Of a stretch of DNA of 64,000 nucleotides, positions 50,657 to 62,834 are shown one piece after another. The notes beneath the pieces were generated by a model. That model was not told the DNA's origin and searched no databases. It saw only the letters and a list, made by a program, of their open reading frames with translations. The DNA is from Phytoseiulus persimilis (taxonomy: Eukaryota > Arthropoda > Arachnida > Mesostigmata > Phytoseiidae): NCBI GenBank assembly GCA_037576195.1, contig CM075101.1, positions 36,270,001 to 36,334,000 on the forward strand. Direction: 5' to 3'. Within the stretch, counting starts at the first letter, position 1. Every line of letters starts with the position of its first letter. Made by a program: the position numbers and the translations under genes.

Positions 50657-51174
50657 CGATGTGCCGAAAGTTATTCCATCAAAAACCCGGAGGGCCGAAA
50701 AAGAATTCCTGTAGGGCCGAAAACCCTTTCCCTCGTTTCGATGGTCAAGCGAATCGAGCTAAGCTTCTATGCACGGGTCTGAGAGACTGCCCCGTGTAAT
50801 TCAGAAGTCAGGGTATACAAGCAAAGGGTCTCCAGTGAGGTCGAACTTGCTGGCGCTTCGCAAAAGTTCCAGTGTTTAGAAGCTCCTCGACGTAAATGGC
50901 TTCCTTCACATACCCGGAATGTCATTGACCAGTAACCTACCGAGCTCGGCTCGCGATCAAGTCGGGCATTGTTTTGAATATCCCAAGTTCCCAAGTTATC
51001 ATGATTCACTTGGTCTCTTCTTGCCCATCTAGAAGCAGACTCTCGGACCCTTTGCTGTGAATAGAAGCTTCGCCGGATCCGCTTGACCATCGAAACGAGA
51101 GAAGGGGATCTCGGCCCCGAGGGATTTTTTTTCGGTCCTCCGGGTTTTCGTTGCAATCGGTTTCGGCACATCGG
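50657..51174. mobile_element. Foldback/MITE-like inverted-repeat element
   Basis: The left arm, 50657-50774, matches the reverse complement of 51057-51174. Shared blocks include CCGATGTGCCGAAA, AAAACCCGGAGG, CTCGTTTCGATGGTCAAGCG and AAGCTTCTATTCAC (GCAC in the left arm). Arms are about 118 bp with scattered mismatches and enclose about 280 bp. No transposase is encoded, so it fits a non-autonomous foldback or MITE-type element. A transcript through it would fold into a long hairpin. Target-site duplications were not established. Confidence 0.75.
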
Positions 51175-54100
51175 GTATGAACCGCTGAGCCGGTGGGTTC
51201 CTGAATCTTGCTGCCGCGCGCTGTGTGTGCGTAGTTTACATTTGAGAAGCATGTTTCGTGTCTAAACTCCGTCGTCGGTTCCCAATATTTCTCTCTTGGT
51301 GGGCTTTCCGAAAAGCCCTCACTCGGTCGAAAACTTCTGGAGCAATAATTCCGTGCTGGAAAACCTCAGCCGAACTGGTCGTGGTTATGGAGAACACGGC
51401 TTCGGGAAGAAATCAGAAATCGTCTAACCTCATGATCAGATGCTGTAGCCTGTGAGCAATACGATGGCTGGAATTACTGGAGAGAGTCTGCATCCGACCA
51501 CGATGAGCCAAGCTTCATCGTCGCAGGGAGGCGGTGTCTACTACTTCATCGCTGCATTCTCTTGAGTCGGAAGTGAGAAAATCCATGTTATCATGGAAAT
51601 GAAGGGAAACCCTGATTGGACTCATGTCTAAACCACATATATCGGCGTTTACGGCACTTCCCCGATTCTCCAGCCGAAACGATGGAGGAGGCACAGTCTT
51701 CAACCATCCAGCGTTGTTACAAGGGTGAGTATAAAAGAGATCTTCGCCGTTTCCCTCCGAAATAGTTCTTCACCATCGATCGTTGGGACTTTTCAGCGTT
51801 CTGTCGGAAAACGCTGCTGCTGGAAAATATTCCCCGCTCCACGTCAGCTTCCAGTGGAATGAATCAAGCCAGACTATTTGGCTAAGGCTCTGATCTCGAG
51901 GAGACGCCTCGGTCCGATGAGTTCCCGCACGCCGCTCGCAATCGATTGCGATGATAGAATTTATTTCCCGGATCATTCGGGAAATAAGCCGCGTATTCAC
52001 ACCTTGAAACAAATGGTGCGAAGTGCTCTCTGTACGATGGCGAGACGGCGGCCCTAATCCAACCCTTCGCGAACCACCCTGAGTATGGTAGCTCGGAGTC
52101 TTACATTGGTTCTGTGTCTGCACGCACATACAGATGCCATCGTACTCATCTTACGCTTCGTCTGTCTCTCTCGCACTGCATTCTCCCATCCTTCTGCTCG
52201 AGCACTCGATCGCTCTTTCTGTTGTGTTTCGTTGTCGCCGAAGTCGCCCCAGATGTCCCTCGCTGGTTGCCAGGGCGGCTTCTTGGGAGCTAATACCGTA
52301 GCGCGGACATTTGCTGGTCATTTTTATCAATTTACCCTCACTACCACCATCAACATTGGCATCGGTGTCGCTGTTCTCTTAGCTCGCTCTCTTGGTTTGT
52401 CCTCTCTTGTTCGCCACTGTAGCCGATCGTTGCTTCAATTTTCTTCCGCCTTCCCCTCTGTTCCTTTGTGCGTTCTTCTTATCTACCTAGATCTTATGGC
52501 GGCGACCGCGGCGACCACGGCGGAGCCAAAAGGAGGGACAGCTTGTTGCCATTATGCCGTTTGTTCACATAGTGCCGACACGATGCTGCGATTGGTTCCC
52601 GATTCGCGCCTTAGAAATATTGAACCGATGCGTGTCGTTGAGAGTTCTCCAGGTTCTGATTGGTGTCGGGCGAAGCTTGGATCCGAGAACTAGGAGATGG
52701 CGTTGCTCTCTATCTAGATTATACTATTCCCGAACTTAGGGAATCGACGTCGATGCGGGACACTTGCTGGCGAGTCGCCCCGCATTGATGTTGATGTACC
52801 ATTATTCGTTGGCTGATTCGTTCGTTCTGAGGAAGATCATCTGAGTCCGGCGAAGGGAGCCTTCTCGAAACCGTAGACCCCTGAATAGGGTTTGACGAGA
52901 CTATTTCCGCACTGGGAGAATCATTCGCTGCCGGAAATAGCTTGTGATCTAAAAGAATGGACGGAGTTACTCTGAGTCTGGCCGAAATCAAGTTTCAACG
53001 AGCGACGGAGAAACCCAAAAGAGCGACAGCCGGTTCGACCCGGAGCGAGAAGTGTCTGCAAAAGCGTCGCTCCCGAACCGCTACTCCCGTGACCACTGGG
53101 CAACGTGCGCGGAGACGACGCGGAGAAGGCAACAAGATGTTCTTCGTCCTGCTTCTCCCTTGCTCCTCCTTCTCCCGTCTTCTCTAACAACGCGCTGAAC
53201 GGACAACGAACGATACAACCACTGCAGCGAGTGTAGAGCGGAGCTGAACGATGTCACCGTTGCCAGTGGCATCGCCACCGCAAGACTACAAAGACAAATG
53301 GTAATAATGGAGTACGAAGAAGAGAATAATGGCGAGGATAAGGGAAGAGGGCGAGCGTTGGAGGGAGAACTCCTTTTGTGGCGCCACTCTCGACTCTCCC
53401 TCCGCTCGTCGTTTTGTTGGTGGTCTGTCTGGCGAGGACGGCATTAGTGCTACTAGCAGCTTTTGGTGCTTGCTGGAACTGTTAGGGCAAGCTGCTCTAC
53501 ATACCAACAGATACACTCCGGATGCGTTTGCTTTCTGTGCCCGGTCGGCTCTCCCACGGCGAACTTGCGAGACACCCGTTCAGGAGGATCCGAATTGGAT
53601 TCCAGCGCTGATCCTGCTGTGATCCTATGTGCGACGCGGTGACGAACACACAGAGAGATACTCGTAGAGGGCACAGGCCAGAGGGCGGTCGGGCGGACGG
53701 GCGGAGCATTCGCTTTGTTCTTGTCCTCGGATCGGGGACAAGGAGGGACGTCTTGAGCCAAATTCGATTTTCACGTCATTCTCGGCTTTCCGAAACTTGG
53801 CCGCGCCGCGCGCCCGAGTCGTTGCTTCTTCGGATGTCCTTCGGAGCTCAACGCCTCATTGGACGTTTCCGCTCCGATCAAGCAGGACGACAGCGGGTGA
53901 AGAGCACAAACAAACGAGACGTCCGATACCAAATCTCTTGCGATTCTCCCCCGAATCAGGCACCTTAGAGATGTCGTTCGCCGGGCGGGGAAAAACTATG
54001 TTTCGGAAGGCGGCTTGCCGAATACGACTCCACACGAACATCGGATTGAGGGGAGCCGCAGAGTGCCTAGCGCCATAGACTTCAAGCTTGCCGTATTCAT

Positions 54101-56113
54101 AAAAAGCTTAATGGGGTCACTTAAGGAAGCGCTTTCACGGCTATCCTCTCAGCTCTCATGAAGAAAGGGGAGACGGGGGGGGGGGGCGAGGAGAGGATAT
54201 CGTTGTCTCGTCAGAAGAGACGGAGAACAACCGTCCTGCCACCCAGTCGGCTCGCAGCCAGAGGAGAATAGAAGCGATATACGACTCCACCCAACACAGC
54301 GGCTGGCAGCAGAAGCACCTCCAGGCAGCAGATTAGAAGAAGCTGCTGCACTAAACCCTTCTCCCGAGTCCTCTGCCTCCGTCGTGAGTGTCTGTCAAAC
54401 TGTCCGTCAAACGGTTTCTCTGTCCGCCAGACCAATCGCTTGAAGTAATTTGGTCTGATCTGCATATTCGACCCATTCATCGTTGATTGCTCTCTTTCTG
54501 TGGGAAGACCTCGCCACCGCTTCGAGACGTCGCTCGGCAAGGATTAGGCTCTGGTTTTGGAGGCAGAACGGCTCGGAAAGTTTGTGCGTAAGTTTTTCTT
54601 CCGGCCTTCCTGTGAAAAAAATCAGGCGTCGCCGATCCCTCCGTGGAACGTAGAAAGACGAGCGAGGGGAAATGTCGCATTGTGAGCTGCTCTTGAACCA
54701 TGTTTCGAAAGGGATGGGAAATCTGGGGTGAGCAGGAGAGAGCTTCAACAACGACCGGTCAATGAAATGGCCTCGCAGTCACGACAATGACGACAAATTC
54801 AGGCAGGATTATGGCTCGCTATCGCTGAAATTTTCGAGTTCGGGTCTTCATTCCGACTCGCTAGTGTATATCGCTGGTGAAACATTGATCGGCAGTGAGG
54901 TCGGCCCGACCACCGAGTCGAGTGACATTGATGATAATAGCGTGCCAAGCTGCATGTTCCGCTCCCAAAACGATGAGTTTCTCTCCCCGAAATCCGTGGC
55001 ACCTACGGCCACGGTCATCGTCAGCGGGATCGGATCAAGGACCGATGACTGAGCCCTCGCGGCCGGGTCGCATGCGGTTTTCTCCTGCGCGCTCCATCGT
55101 TGGACCACCGGTTAGTCGTTTTGTCGTCGGTTGCGACGTTGGCTCCGCTCCCAGTTTCGATAGAAGATCTCTCGAACGTTGACTCCTCCCTCGTGCTCGA
55201 CGGAGGGAGAACGAACGAATGACACGATTAGCGAACGACTCGAGCTATATTAATGGCTTCGTGAGTGGCCACCGAGGAAACTGCCCGAAGCCGAACGACC
55301 TGTCTGACTAACTGCTCGACCGACTACCTTCGAAAATGACGAGCGCGCTCGAAGCACGACCATCAACCTTGAACGGTTCTCGAACTCGGTCTCGAGATGA
55401 TTGTTCGAGTTTCAACCCGAGCTCCGAGCGCGTGAGACTGCGAATTCCTTTCGAGTGTCCCGGGGGCTGGATCAGGCCTGCCGACAGAAGTCTCAGTATG
55501 GCTGTTGGAAGGTCGACTTCCATCATCCGAGTTCGGTCGCAGTCTTTCGGCCGGGTGCCGCGAAATGCGTATCCGATTGAGCGATTCCGCCGTCGTGTCC
55601 GATGGCCTGATCACTGACTCAAGCCACAGTCACTTGAGAGCACCACGCGCCTGCTAAGCATCGATGAAGTTGAAACATATCCGCTCCCGTGAGGGGAGAG
55701 CTGGCAGCAGCCGCGGCGGCAGAATCAAGCGAGCAAAGTTGATCACCTATGAAGCAACGGTGGCAGAATCGGCCTTGATTGGACTTCAATCACCAGATAT
55801 AGGAGCCGCACTTCATCTCTCACTGCTTCTCCCGTGACTTCTATGCTCGCCCAGCTTCTAGCCATTATCGGAGCCCCCGCCACCACTCCCGCTAGCAGCG
55901 GCACCACCTGCCCGCTGAAACCCAAGTCAGCAAGCAAAGATTAGATGAGGGCGTTTATCGCCGCCGCTGCCGCCACCACCATCACCACCACCACAAGCAT
56001 TCTTATCTCCCCGACTTTATCGGCAGATGGTGCTGCCCCCTTTTTCATCTTGAAAGGCGATTTGTGCGCCATCTAGTACACCACGACTTAGTGAGTCACA
56101 TCGTCATGTGTGC
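51175..56113. other. Intergenic stretch, no recognised gene
   Basis: About 4.9 kb with many open frames of 60-200 codons but no domain. Weakly interesting frames are minus 52991-52719 (90 codons from an ATG, Ser/Asp-rich) and plus 54762-55052 (96 codons from an ATG, Ser/Asp-rich). A 12-G run lies at 54175-54186. GC-rich CCACCACCATCACCACCACC near 55970 is a simple repeat. Confidence 0.35.
51961..51987. repeat. Perfect 10-bp hairpin
   Basis: TTATTTCCCG is followed, after a 7-base loop, by its exact reverse complement CGGGAAATAA. It is too short to call a mobile element end on its own. Confidence 0.8.
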
Positions 56114-56434
56114 TCAGTCTACGGGGAAGTAAATGCGATATGAGCTAAAAACGACGATGACCACGTTTTGCAATTCATTTGTGCTGCTTATCGGTGAATC
56201 AGCTTTCCACATAAGCGACTCGAAGCGGGGAGGCGCATAAACACCATCGAAGAGGCTCCCCACAATGCTGGTTTGCGCTCGAAGCCTTCGGGGGAACGTC
56301 CGTATCATGTATTTCTCGCTGGAGGAGAGTGAAACGCCGTTAATTATCATGTTTCTGGATTTGCGCTGGCGCACGGAAGATCGGGAACTTCTTCCTCCGA
56401 TGGATACCGCAGCGAGGAAAAAATATTCTTCATC
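56114..56434 (-). CDS. Candidate terminal exon, minus strand
   Basis: After a CGGATTCAG acceptor (56436-56435), a frame of 106 codons runs in phase 0 to TGA at 56116-56114. It starts DEEYFFLAAVSIGGRSSR, passes through a basic stretch (RQRKSRNMIINGV) and ends in IVVFSSYRIYFPVD. No signal peptide, membrane helix or family motif is certain. An upstream exon is required and was not identified. Confidence 0.3.
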   Translation of the reverse strand, partial: DEEYFFLAAVSIGGRSSRSSVRQRKSRNMIINGVSLSSSEKYMIRTFPRRLRAQTSIVGSLFDGVYAPPRFESLMWKADSPISSTNELQNVVIVVFSSYRIYFPVD

Positions 56435-58488
56435 CTGAATCCGCGCGGCGCGCAGGCCCCTTCTGCCAGCGCCACGTCGTTCGAGTTATTCAGCTCGAGC
56501 TTGATAATCTCTTTAACGGTCACAAGAACATGGCCCTAATGGATTCCCGGGAATATTCCGAGCAAAGTACCTGTAGTCTCTCCTATTTTAAATTTCCTTC
56601 TCTTCCCGAGAAGAGGTTACCTGTCATGAGAGGAGATCGTCGAAAACTCTCAATGGTCGTCCACATACTCGCTCGTCTATGCCTGCCGTCCAACAAGCCC
56701 TCCGAAATAGCTGATCTGACCAATTTGGTGTTCTTCAATCCCATTTCATCCCAACTGCAGTCGGTGGTCTTTTCAACCCTAGCGGTACCTTCACTCTCCG
56801 AGGGACGACGAAACGATGGGCAAAAAGGATGGCCCCCTTATTCGGAGAGCAGCAAAAGCACCAACGACGAAAACGCGCAGACAGTCGACCGACCGACCGA
56901 GTTGTTCCTAAAAGCTTCCTCGAATCTTAGTTTTCCCTGGGCCTTCTTATTACATCGGATATCTACTACGCGAGTCCGAATCTCCACAAATGAGCATATC
57001 TCAACCGAATCACTGAGGCCGTCGACCACCCGACCGCGCAGGCAACGAATTCTGAAAAAGACAGGGATGGCCCCTCCGGGACGGATTCGGCAGAGCGGGA
57101 TAGAGATCCCTTTGACAGAAATCATCGGTTCCCCTTACGCCTTTGCCCTCTTCTCTTCCATGCGGCCAATTCCACACAGCTGACGCTGGTTCGTATGGCT
57201 CACCGCACCGTTGCCGTCTTTGATCGAAAGTCATCTCCAATCGGAACAGCCGAATGAAGGAGCAAAAAATCTCCTCTCCATCACGCCATCTCCGATTCGG
57301 AACGGAGTCTCACTCGCTCTTGAGTTTTTGGAGGTTGTCTCGCTCACTAGCATCCTTCCGAGTCTGTCAAGAATCCTCCATAAATTGATGTAAAACAAAG
57401 AGCGCGTATCTGATCACGATGGCGATCCTGAAGGAAAGCTCCACACACTTCGGGACCACTTTTTTTCACCTCGATGAAGTCGTGCCATTGATCGGCTTTC
57501 ATGTCGAGCTTTCGTTCGTCGGCTTGTTCTCAGCAGTCAGCGGGCCGACGGGAGAGCTGACAACCGAGCATGCATCCACATCCGCTTCCGGTCCTAGATC
57601 CAATTAGGACTTTCGTTCTTCACTTCTCGTCCGTCTTTCTCTCGGGAAGCTTTTAGAGTTTCGCTGCGCTCGAGACGAACCACAGCAGAGGAACGCGTGT
57701 TCAGCGCTCGAAGCGAGAAACACAAAGCGATCTTTTGTGAGGAGAGGAAAACGTGTAAGGAGAGCAAAAGCCCCTGCTTGTTCCGAGACAAACACTTCTA
57801 CCTACACGCCTGTCATTCGCGCATACTTCCAATGTCTAGATCACGACGTGATTTTCAGCGGTGGAGGGTCGAGTGGGTGGAGATTGTCCTGGACGTGTCG
57901 CACTTGCCAGAACCGGTTCATGGCAGGGACGAATTCGCAATCTGATCGCAATGAATGCTCAACCGAGCCAGCTCGGAGAGGTTTGCAGCCGAGGACCTCA
58001 TGTGGCCAGTTAGTCCACGCTGGTGAAAAGTTGAAACTTCGCTTTTAGAGCTGTGCCGAGCCAAACTCAGTGCTTCTGCGGGTCGTGGAATGAGTCTGTC
58101 TCATTTTAATATTCAAATGACCCTTCGTTGCTTTCAGCGTGGTGTCGGCCGCCAAGGCGGCGGCGGCGGCTACAGCCCCGGCGGCGGTGACTTGCGTCTC
58201 ATTCGAACCGTTGGCTGTCCCCAGCAGGCTCGCCCAGTCAACCGACTAGTCAGCCAGTTAGCCGCCTCACAGATAATTACTTCGAAAGAGAGAAGCATCA
58301 ATTTCCGTTCCCGCTCTCCGTTCTCGTGATCTTGTTCCCCCGCGAAACTCGACGGATTTCTACCTTTTCTTTCCACGGAATTCTCTTGATGGTGTCGTTC
58401 AGACGAGTGACTTCGAGCTAGGACGTGACTCGATAGAATCAGGCGTCATTGAATGATGGTGATTTCACAGAACGAGGCTCCCATCGTA
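56435..58488. other. Intergenic stretch, no recognised gene
   Basis: A 217-codon plus frame (56530-57183) is open but has no motif or splice support. At 58138-58200 a GGCGGCGGCGGC run follows a good CTTTCAG acceptor and could be a Gly- or Ala-rich terminal exon, depending on frame; it cannot be assigned. Confidence 0.3.
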
Positions 58489-58494
58489 TTTATT
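58489..58494 (-). terminator. Polyadenylation signal for the cuticle-type gene
   Basis: AATAAA on the minus strand, 180 bp past the stop codon at 58674. Its position fits a short 3' UTR. Confidence 0.55.
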
Positions 58495-58673
58495 CAGCCA
58501 GTCCGAAAAGCTCTGACACAGGCCTGCCTGCGTCGCAGTGCCAATTTTCACAATATACAGTGCAGTCGGGTGTGAGTCAATCATCTTTTAGGATGATTCT
58601 CACCGAGAGAGATGGTCTCGAAGCGGTCGCGATAGGTCTCCGATGGATTGAACGATGGAAGCATCGAACTGGA

Positions 58674-59115
58674 TCACCAGTAAGCGGGAACCACCTTTGT
58701 CTTCCGGTACGTCACAACGGGCTCTTTGACGTAGGAAACCGTCTTGACGGGTCGCACCCGATAGCTCACTACGGGCTCCTTAACATACTTCACGCTGACG
58801 ACAGGTTTCTTGACGTACGACACTTCCTTGTGCACCTTGTAGTAGGGCTTCGAGTGCGAATCATAGTCGGAGCGCCATCCCGAAGAATATGTCGTCGGAT
58901 ACGATGAATAGACGCGAGAGCTGCTCTGGCCGCTGAAGTAGCGCACGGGGTTGTAATAGTTGCGATACAAATGAGCGGGCGCGTACGACGTCGACTTGTA
59001 CAGGTAACTGCCCGCAGTGGACCCCAGAATCGCCGCGAGCGCCAGAATCTGCGAAAGGGAAAGCCATCTTAGTTCTGATTTTCGGCAACGATCTTCTCAC
59101 GGCCGCCAGAAGCAT
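58674..59115 (-). CDS. Cuticle-type structural protein with YVKEPVV repeats
   Basis: Two exons, 59115-59101 (only 15 nt, encoding MLLAA) and 59048-58674, join in phase 0 over a 52-bp GT-AG intron to 129 residues. Together they make a signal peptide (MLLAAILALAAILGSTAG); neither exon alone does. The mature protein is rich in Tyr, Val, Ser and Lys, with a Tyr/Ser-rich N-terminal half. The second half repeats a heptad-like unit: YVKKPVV, YVKEPVV, a diverged RVRPVKTV and YVKEPVV again. There is no R&R chitin-binding consensus. Such low-complexity secreted proteins are typical of arthropod cuticle or other extracellular matrix. Repeats of this kind suggest beta-strand assembly, which is inference. 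It has a consensus polyadenylation signal downstream and lies 3.7 kb from another structural-protein gene on the same strand. Confidence 0.8.
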
Positions 59116-62100
59116 GGGAGTTCCATATCGTGTTTTCGCTCCAGCAGCATGAGCGGGGAACGAATCAATACCAGCCTTGTTGTTGACGAAAATGTCAGAG
59201 ACCTCGAGTTCGTTGAGGCGTTGGTTCAGAAATCGATTCAACCATTTTCCGCTTCGAACAAATCGAGTTGCCCGCCTCGACACTGCGGTAGCCGCAATCA
59301 TTACTCGGTTATTTCGTATCCCCCTCCCTAATGGTCTCCCCAGCGGAGCCACTCTGGTGCCACTACATGGACAATACCAGAAATGGGGCTGATATTGTCG
59401 AGCCGTCGCTATCGGCGTCCGGGAAGTTTGCAGATTGAAATAGAGCTCCCAACACCAAAAACGTTTGTTTCCACCGCTGCGCGGATGCGGTCACGCATTC
59501 ATTGGAGCGGGAAGCGTGGCTACGAAGTTTTCTGTTTCAAAGTTGAGAACTGAACAGAAAACCGGAACCATTCATCGAGGTACGTAAGTGGTTTCGAATC
59601 GAGGAAAGACTATTTTTGTCCGTTGGTGGTTCGATCTGCATCGGGTGGTAGCCGAACCGAGAAACTTCACGGGGTCTTCGTCACAGGTATGTGAATATAC
59701 CGGGAATCTCTCTGTCAACGGATCGAGGAATCTTCGCTGGCTGTTCCAGAACATATCGTCCACGAGAGAGAATGCAAAACTGGACAAGAAAAGGTCAAAC
59801 GCTTCTGGTCAGTGCCATCACGGGGCTGCTCCCCTGTGCGAATGTGGGGAAGAATTCGTTGTCCTCTCCCCCCTCCACCGTTGATGAGCGACATTGCGGT
59901 TGTCTCATTCGGCCTCGGTATGGGGTTTGGGATGACACTCTCGCACGTAATATTCATACTCCCTCACGCACTACTTCCGTACTCAAGCGTACTCGAACAT
60001 CACGGACAACCGTCGACTGAGATCTCGTCACACAGAAACATACCGTTTTCATGTTGGCTGATGACATGAAGATCTTTCCTCTCGCGGCCACTTTTAAGCA
60101 GAACCCTCACCCCCACGAAAAAGGAGAGGTTTGTATCCTTGATTTTCTGTCACTGCTTGCCTCTGGCGGCTCGCGTTGACTGGCAAGCGCAACGCAGTAG
60201 ACGATTTGAGACCGCAGCATTCATCTGTGTCCCGACCAATTATTAGGATCAACTCTATTGGCGCACGTTCATACGGCGTGGGGTACGAGCGGACATGTCC
60301 ACGAGGTCGAGGTGCTCGCCAGCACGGCATTGATCCCCTCTTGTTCGCGTTGAGGCGATAGGAACGCCAACAAACCTCCGAACTCTTCATTGATGAGCTC
60401 AATTATCTGCTTTATGATGTAAAACGCAAATGAGAAGAGGCGAGGGGAATCGGTCACAAGCATCGAGGTTTCCTTGCACCCCCCTCCGTTCATGTGGGTC
60501 TCGACATCAGGTACACAACTTCCATCGTTCTCTCGATCGAACGATGTTTTCTCGTGAGCCAGAAAGCTAGTGCAAAAACATGCTCCTGTTCCTCGACCAG
60601 ACCATTCGAGGTCAGCATTGGAGCACTGTGGTCAGAACTAGATGACATCGATCCAGCACATGAGAACGAGCATCAAATTCAGACCTAGATCGAATGTATC
60701 ATTCATCCGAAGCCTCGACACTGGTTCGTGCAGGAATGGGCGATGGGAGGGGCGCCTCTCGACCAGGGTCCGTCAGGGGTGGGCGGATTCGAGCCAGTGT
60801 GCTCATCAGAATACATAAGGTACGATAAGCTGTGGTTCTGTGACGGATAAACGGCACAAAAAGATCTTATGGCGGCGATACAAGAATACTCATCAGTCAC
60901 CGTGTGGGGTCCACTCATTTCGATGGAATGTTTGGCGCGAAAAAGCCATCGGGGAGGCGGTAGTCGGATCGCCACCCCCCTGGGTACACAATTCCTCGTC
61001 AATGAACTGTTCTCCAGAGTATCCACTCTTGGAGAACTCTGATTGCAATCATCAACTACCTCACACCAAAATGATATTCGATTGCGACAGTTCTTCTGGG
61101 TGGAATCGCCACTCATCCTACCCGCTCGAAAAGTGGTCATTTTATCAGTGGAGTTCTTGCTCGCTTCTCGAAAGGTGGGCGGGCAATGTACCGGTGTTTT
61201 GTCTGTCGCATATCAGCCGACGTCTGGAATACTGGCTTTCAATTCTCAAGCTGATTGCGTAAGAATCTTGGCGAGTGCTCCGTCGAGATCTTTCCGAGAG
61301 GGGCCCTGGTCGCTAACGAAGTCTTCCATTATTCGGAAAGTTGTTCGCATCTCACTTTCAGAAGTGGGGTCCGGTCTGGACTCGACTGCCAGGTGGTTCG
61401 GTGGCACTTCTTGAGTTTGGATGACAATGGATAATCCGATCTTGTCTGTTGTTTGAGCTAAGTAGCGGAGCCCTGGGAAAGACATCTAAGAACATGAAAC
61501 TCCAGACATATTAATAGACGATTTATTAGCATGTCATATTGCGCGGGATTTCCCGAACCTCTGTCAATATCATTTTCAGTTTCTGGATTTGTAGGAGCGG
61601 GCTGCAGATTTTCGATCAGAAGCGGGCATGTTCAAGACTTCGACATGATCGTTGATTTAATTTGAAGAGTTTTCGGCCCAAGAGTGATGAAGCCGTGGGT
61701 GCTCAACGCAACTGCGCGCTCGAATGAATGGTGGAATTTATCAACGTAGAACTGCTGCATGCAGGGTGTGAAGGCCTCTTTGGTCAGAAATTCAACGTCA
61801 AGCTCTCCAGGAACTCTTGAATCAGACTTGTGTGATTCATGTGATTCACTGAGCATCTATCGCAGTCTGACTTTCCTCTATGGCAGTGGCACAGTCACAC
61901 GGCGCATTTTGGATAAACGCTTTATTTCCCGAGTTTTCTTCCTGGTTCCCATCGCCAGTTGGAGCCCGTGGAGATTCTCAAGCTGCAATTTCATTCGAAA
62001 CGCTTCGACAACGAGATTCTCCAGAGCGATTTCCGGGCTATCGAAGAAGGCAGAGAACGATTCTTCGGGCTCCAGTTTCTGCGATCGTCTCCGAGAACAA

Positions 62101-62777
62101 AGGCATATTGCGTGGAGGATTCTGCGAGGAAAACGTTCGTTCCCGCGGAGAATCATGCGCATACACGGTTTCGTTCGAGCCCGAGAGGCGGTGGGGCCAG
62201 CCAGGTTCGGCTGTCCTCTATTCAGTTATCGAATGTCCATACGCTCCAAGAAACTCTGCATGTCTTCACGGGAAGTCAGCCGTTTTCCATAACTTGCGAT
62301 AACATGTCCACTTTGATTCAAAAACTAGTATTTCAGCGCTAAGCTCTCCAGAACTACGGGCCAACTTTTGTCCGACAAACGGCGCTCTTGCGCCGCTGAA
62401 TTTCGAAAGTTTTCGGTGAATCGTTGGAGTTATCGGACGCTTCTTTCTGACTTCATCTCGTTAAGCTGTTCAGTTTTGTCGTTGACCTTAGGAGAAGATG
62501 ATTGCTCTGCCCTGTTGTTCGGCTTTGCAAACGCGATATGTCTGTCGGCTCACCTTCCATGAGTCCCATACACAGTCAAGGAAACCACTGCCGGCGTTTC
62601 AATTCCGTTCTCAGTTTGGAATGGTGCCGCTCCTAGTCATTCTGAAGCATGAGTGACCGCATGAGTTTGGAACCTCGGTTCAGAATGACGCCAGAGGTTT
62701 GTGAGGAAGACGAGCGAATATCTCTGACTTAGGTTCGGGTACGAATGGATGCCACTGCCCTTCAATAACGCCACACC
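59116..62777. other. Intergenic stretch with possible degenerate receptor fragments
   Basis: Several minus-strand frames are open in series: 62162-61878, 61856-61632 (ATG to stop, 74 codons), 61485-61246 (79 codons), 61140-60703 (145 codons) and 60493-60269 (ATG to stop, 74 codons). The 61856-61632 frame ends with THGFITLGPKTLQI, which loosely recalls the GFF-L motif before the last helix of arthropod gustatory receptors. The last frame has a helix-like FAFYIIKQIIELINEE. Stops and unphased junctions separate them, and plus-strand frames overlap. They may be a pseudogene, or chance. Confidence 0.25.
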
Positions 62778-62783
62778 TTTATT
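62778..62783 (-). terminator. Polyadenylation signal for the Gly/Tyr-rich gene
   Basis: AATAAA on the minus strand, about 52 bp beyond the stop codon at 62835; a compact 3' UTR for a highly expressed structural gene. Confidence 0.65.
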
Positions 62784-62834
62784 ATAGACACAGAATGTAC
62801 AGAAGAAGTGAGAAACAATAGGCGAGTCCACTCT

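Noticed and set aside
52085-52693. 202-codon plus-strand frame with a GGFLGANT...TTTINIGIGVAVLLA stretch resembling aquaporin
   Set aside because: The spacing is wrong, no NPA box is present and there are no further helices, so the likeness is superficial.
61043-61414. Plus-strand frame with a synaptotagmin-like phrase (VLSVAYQPTSGIL)
   Set aside because: Only a few residues agree, no calcium-binding Asp pattern follows, and minus frames overlap.
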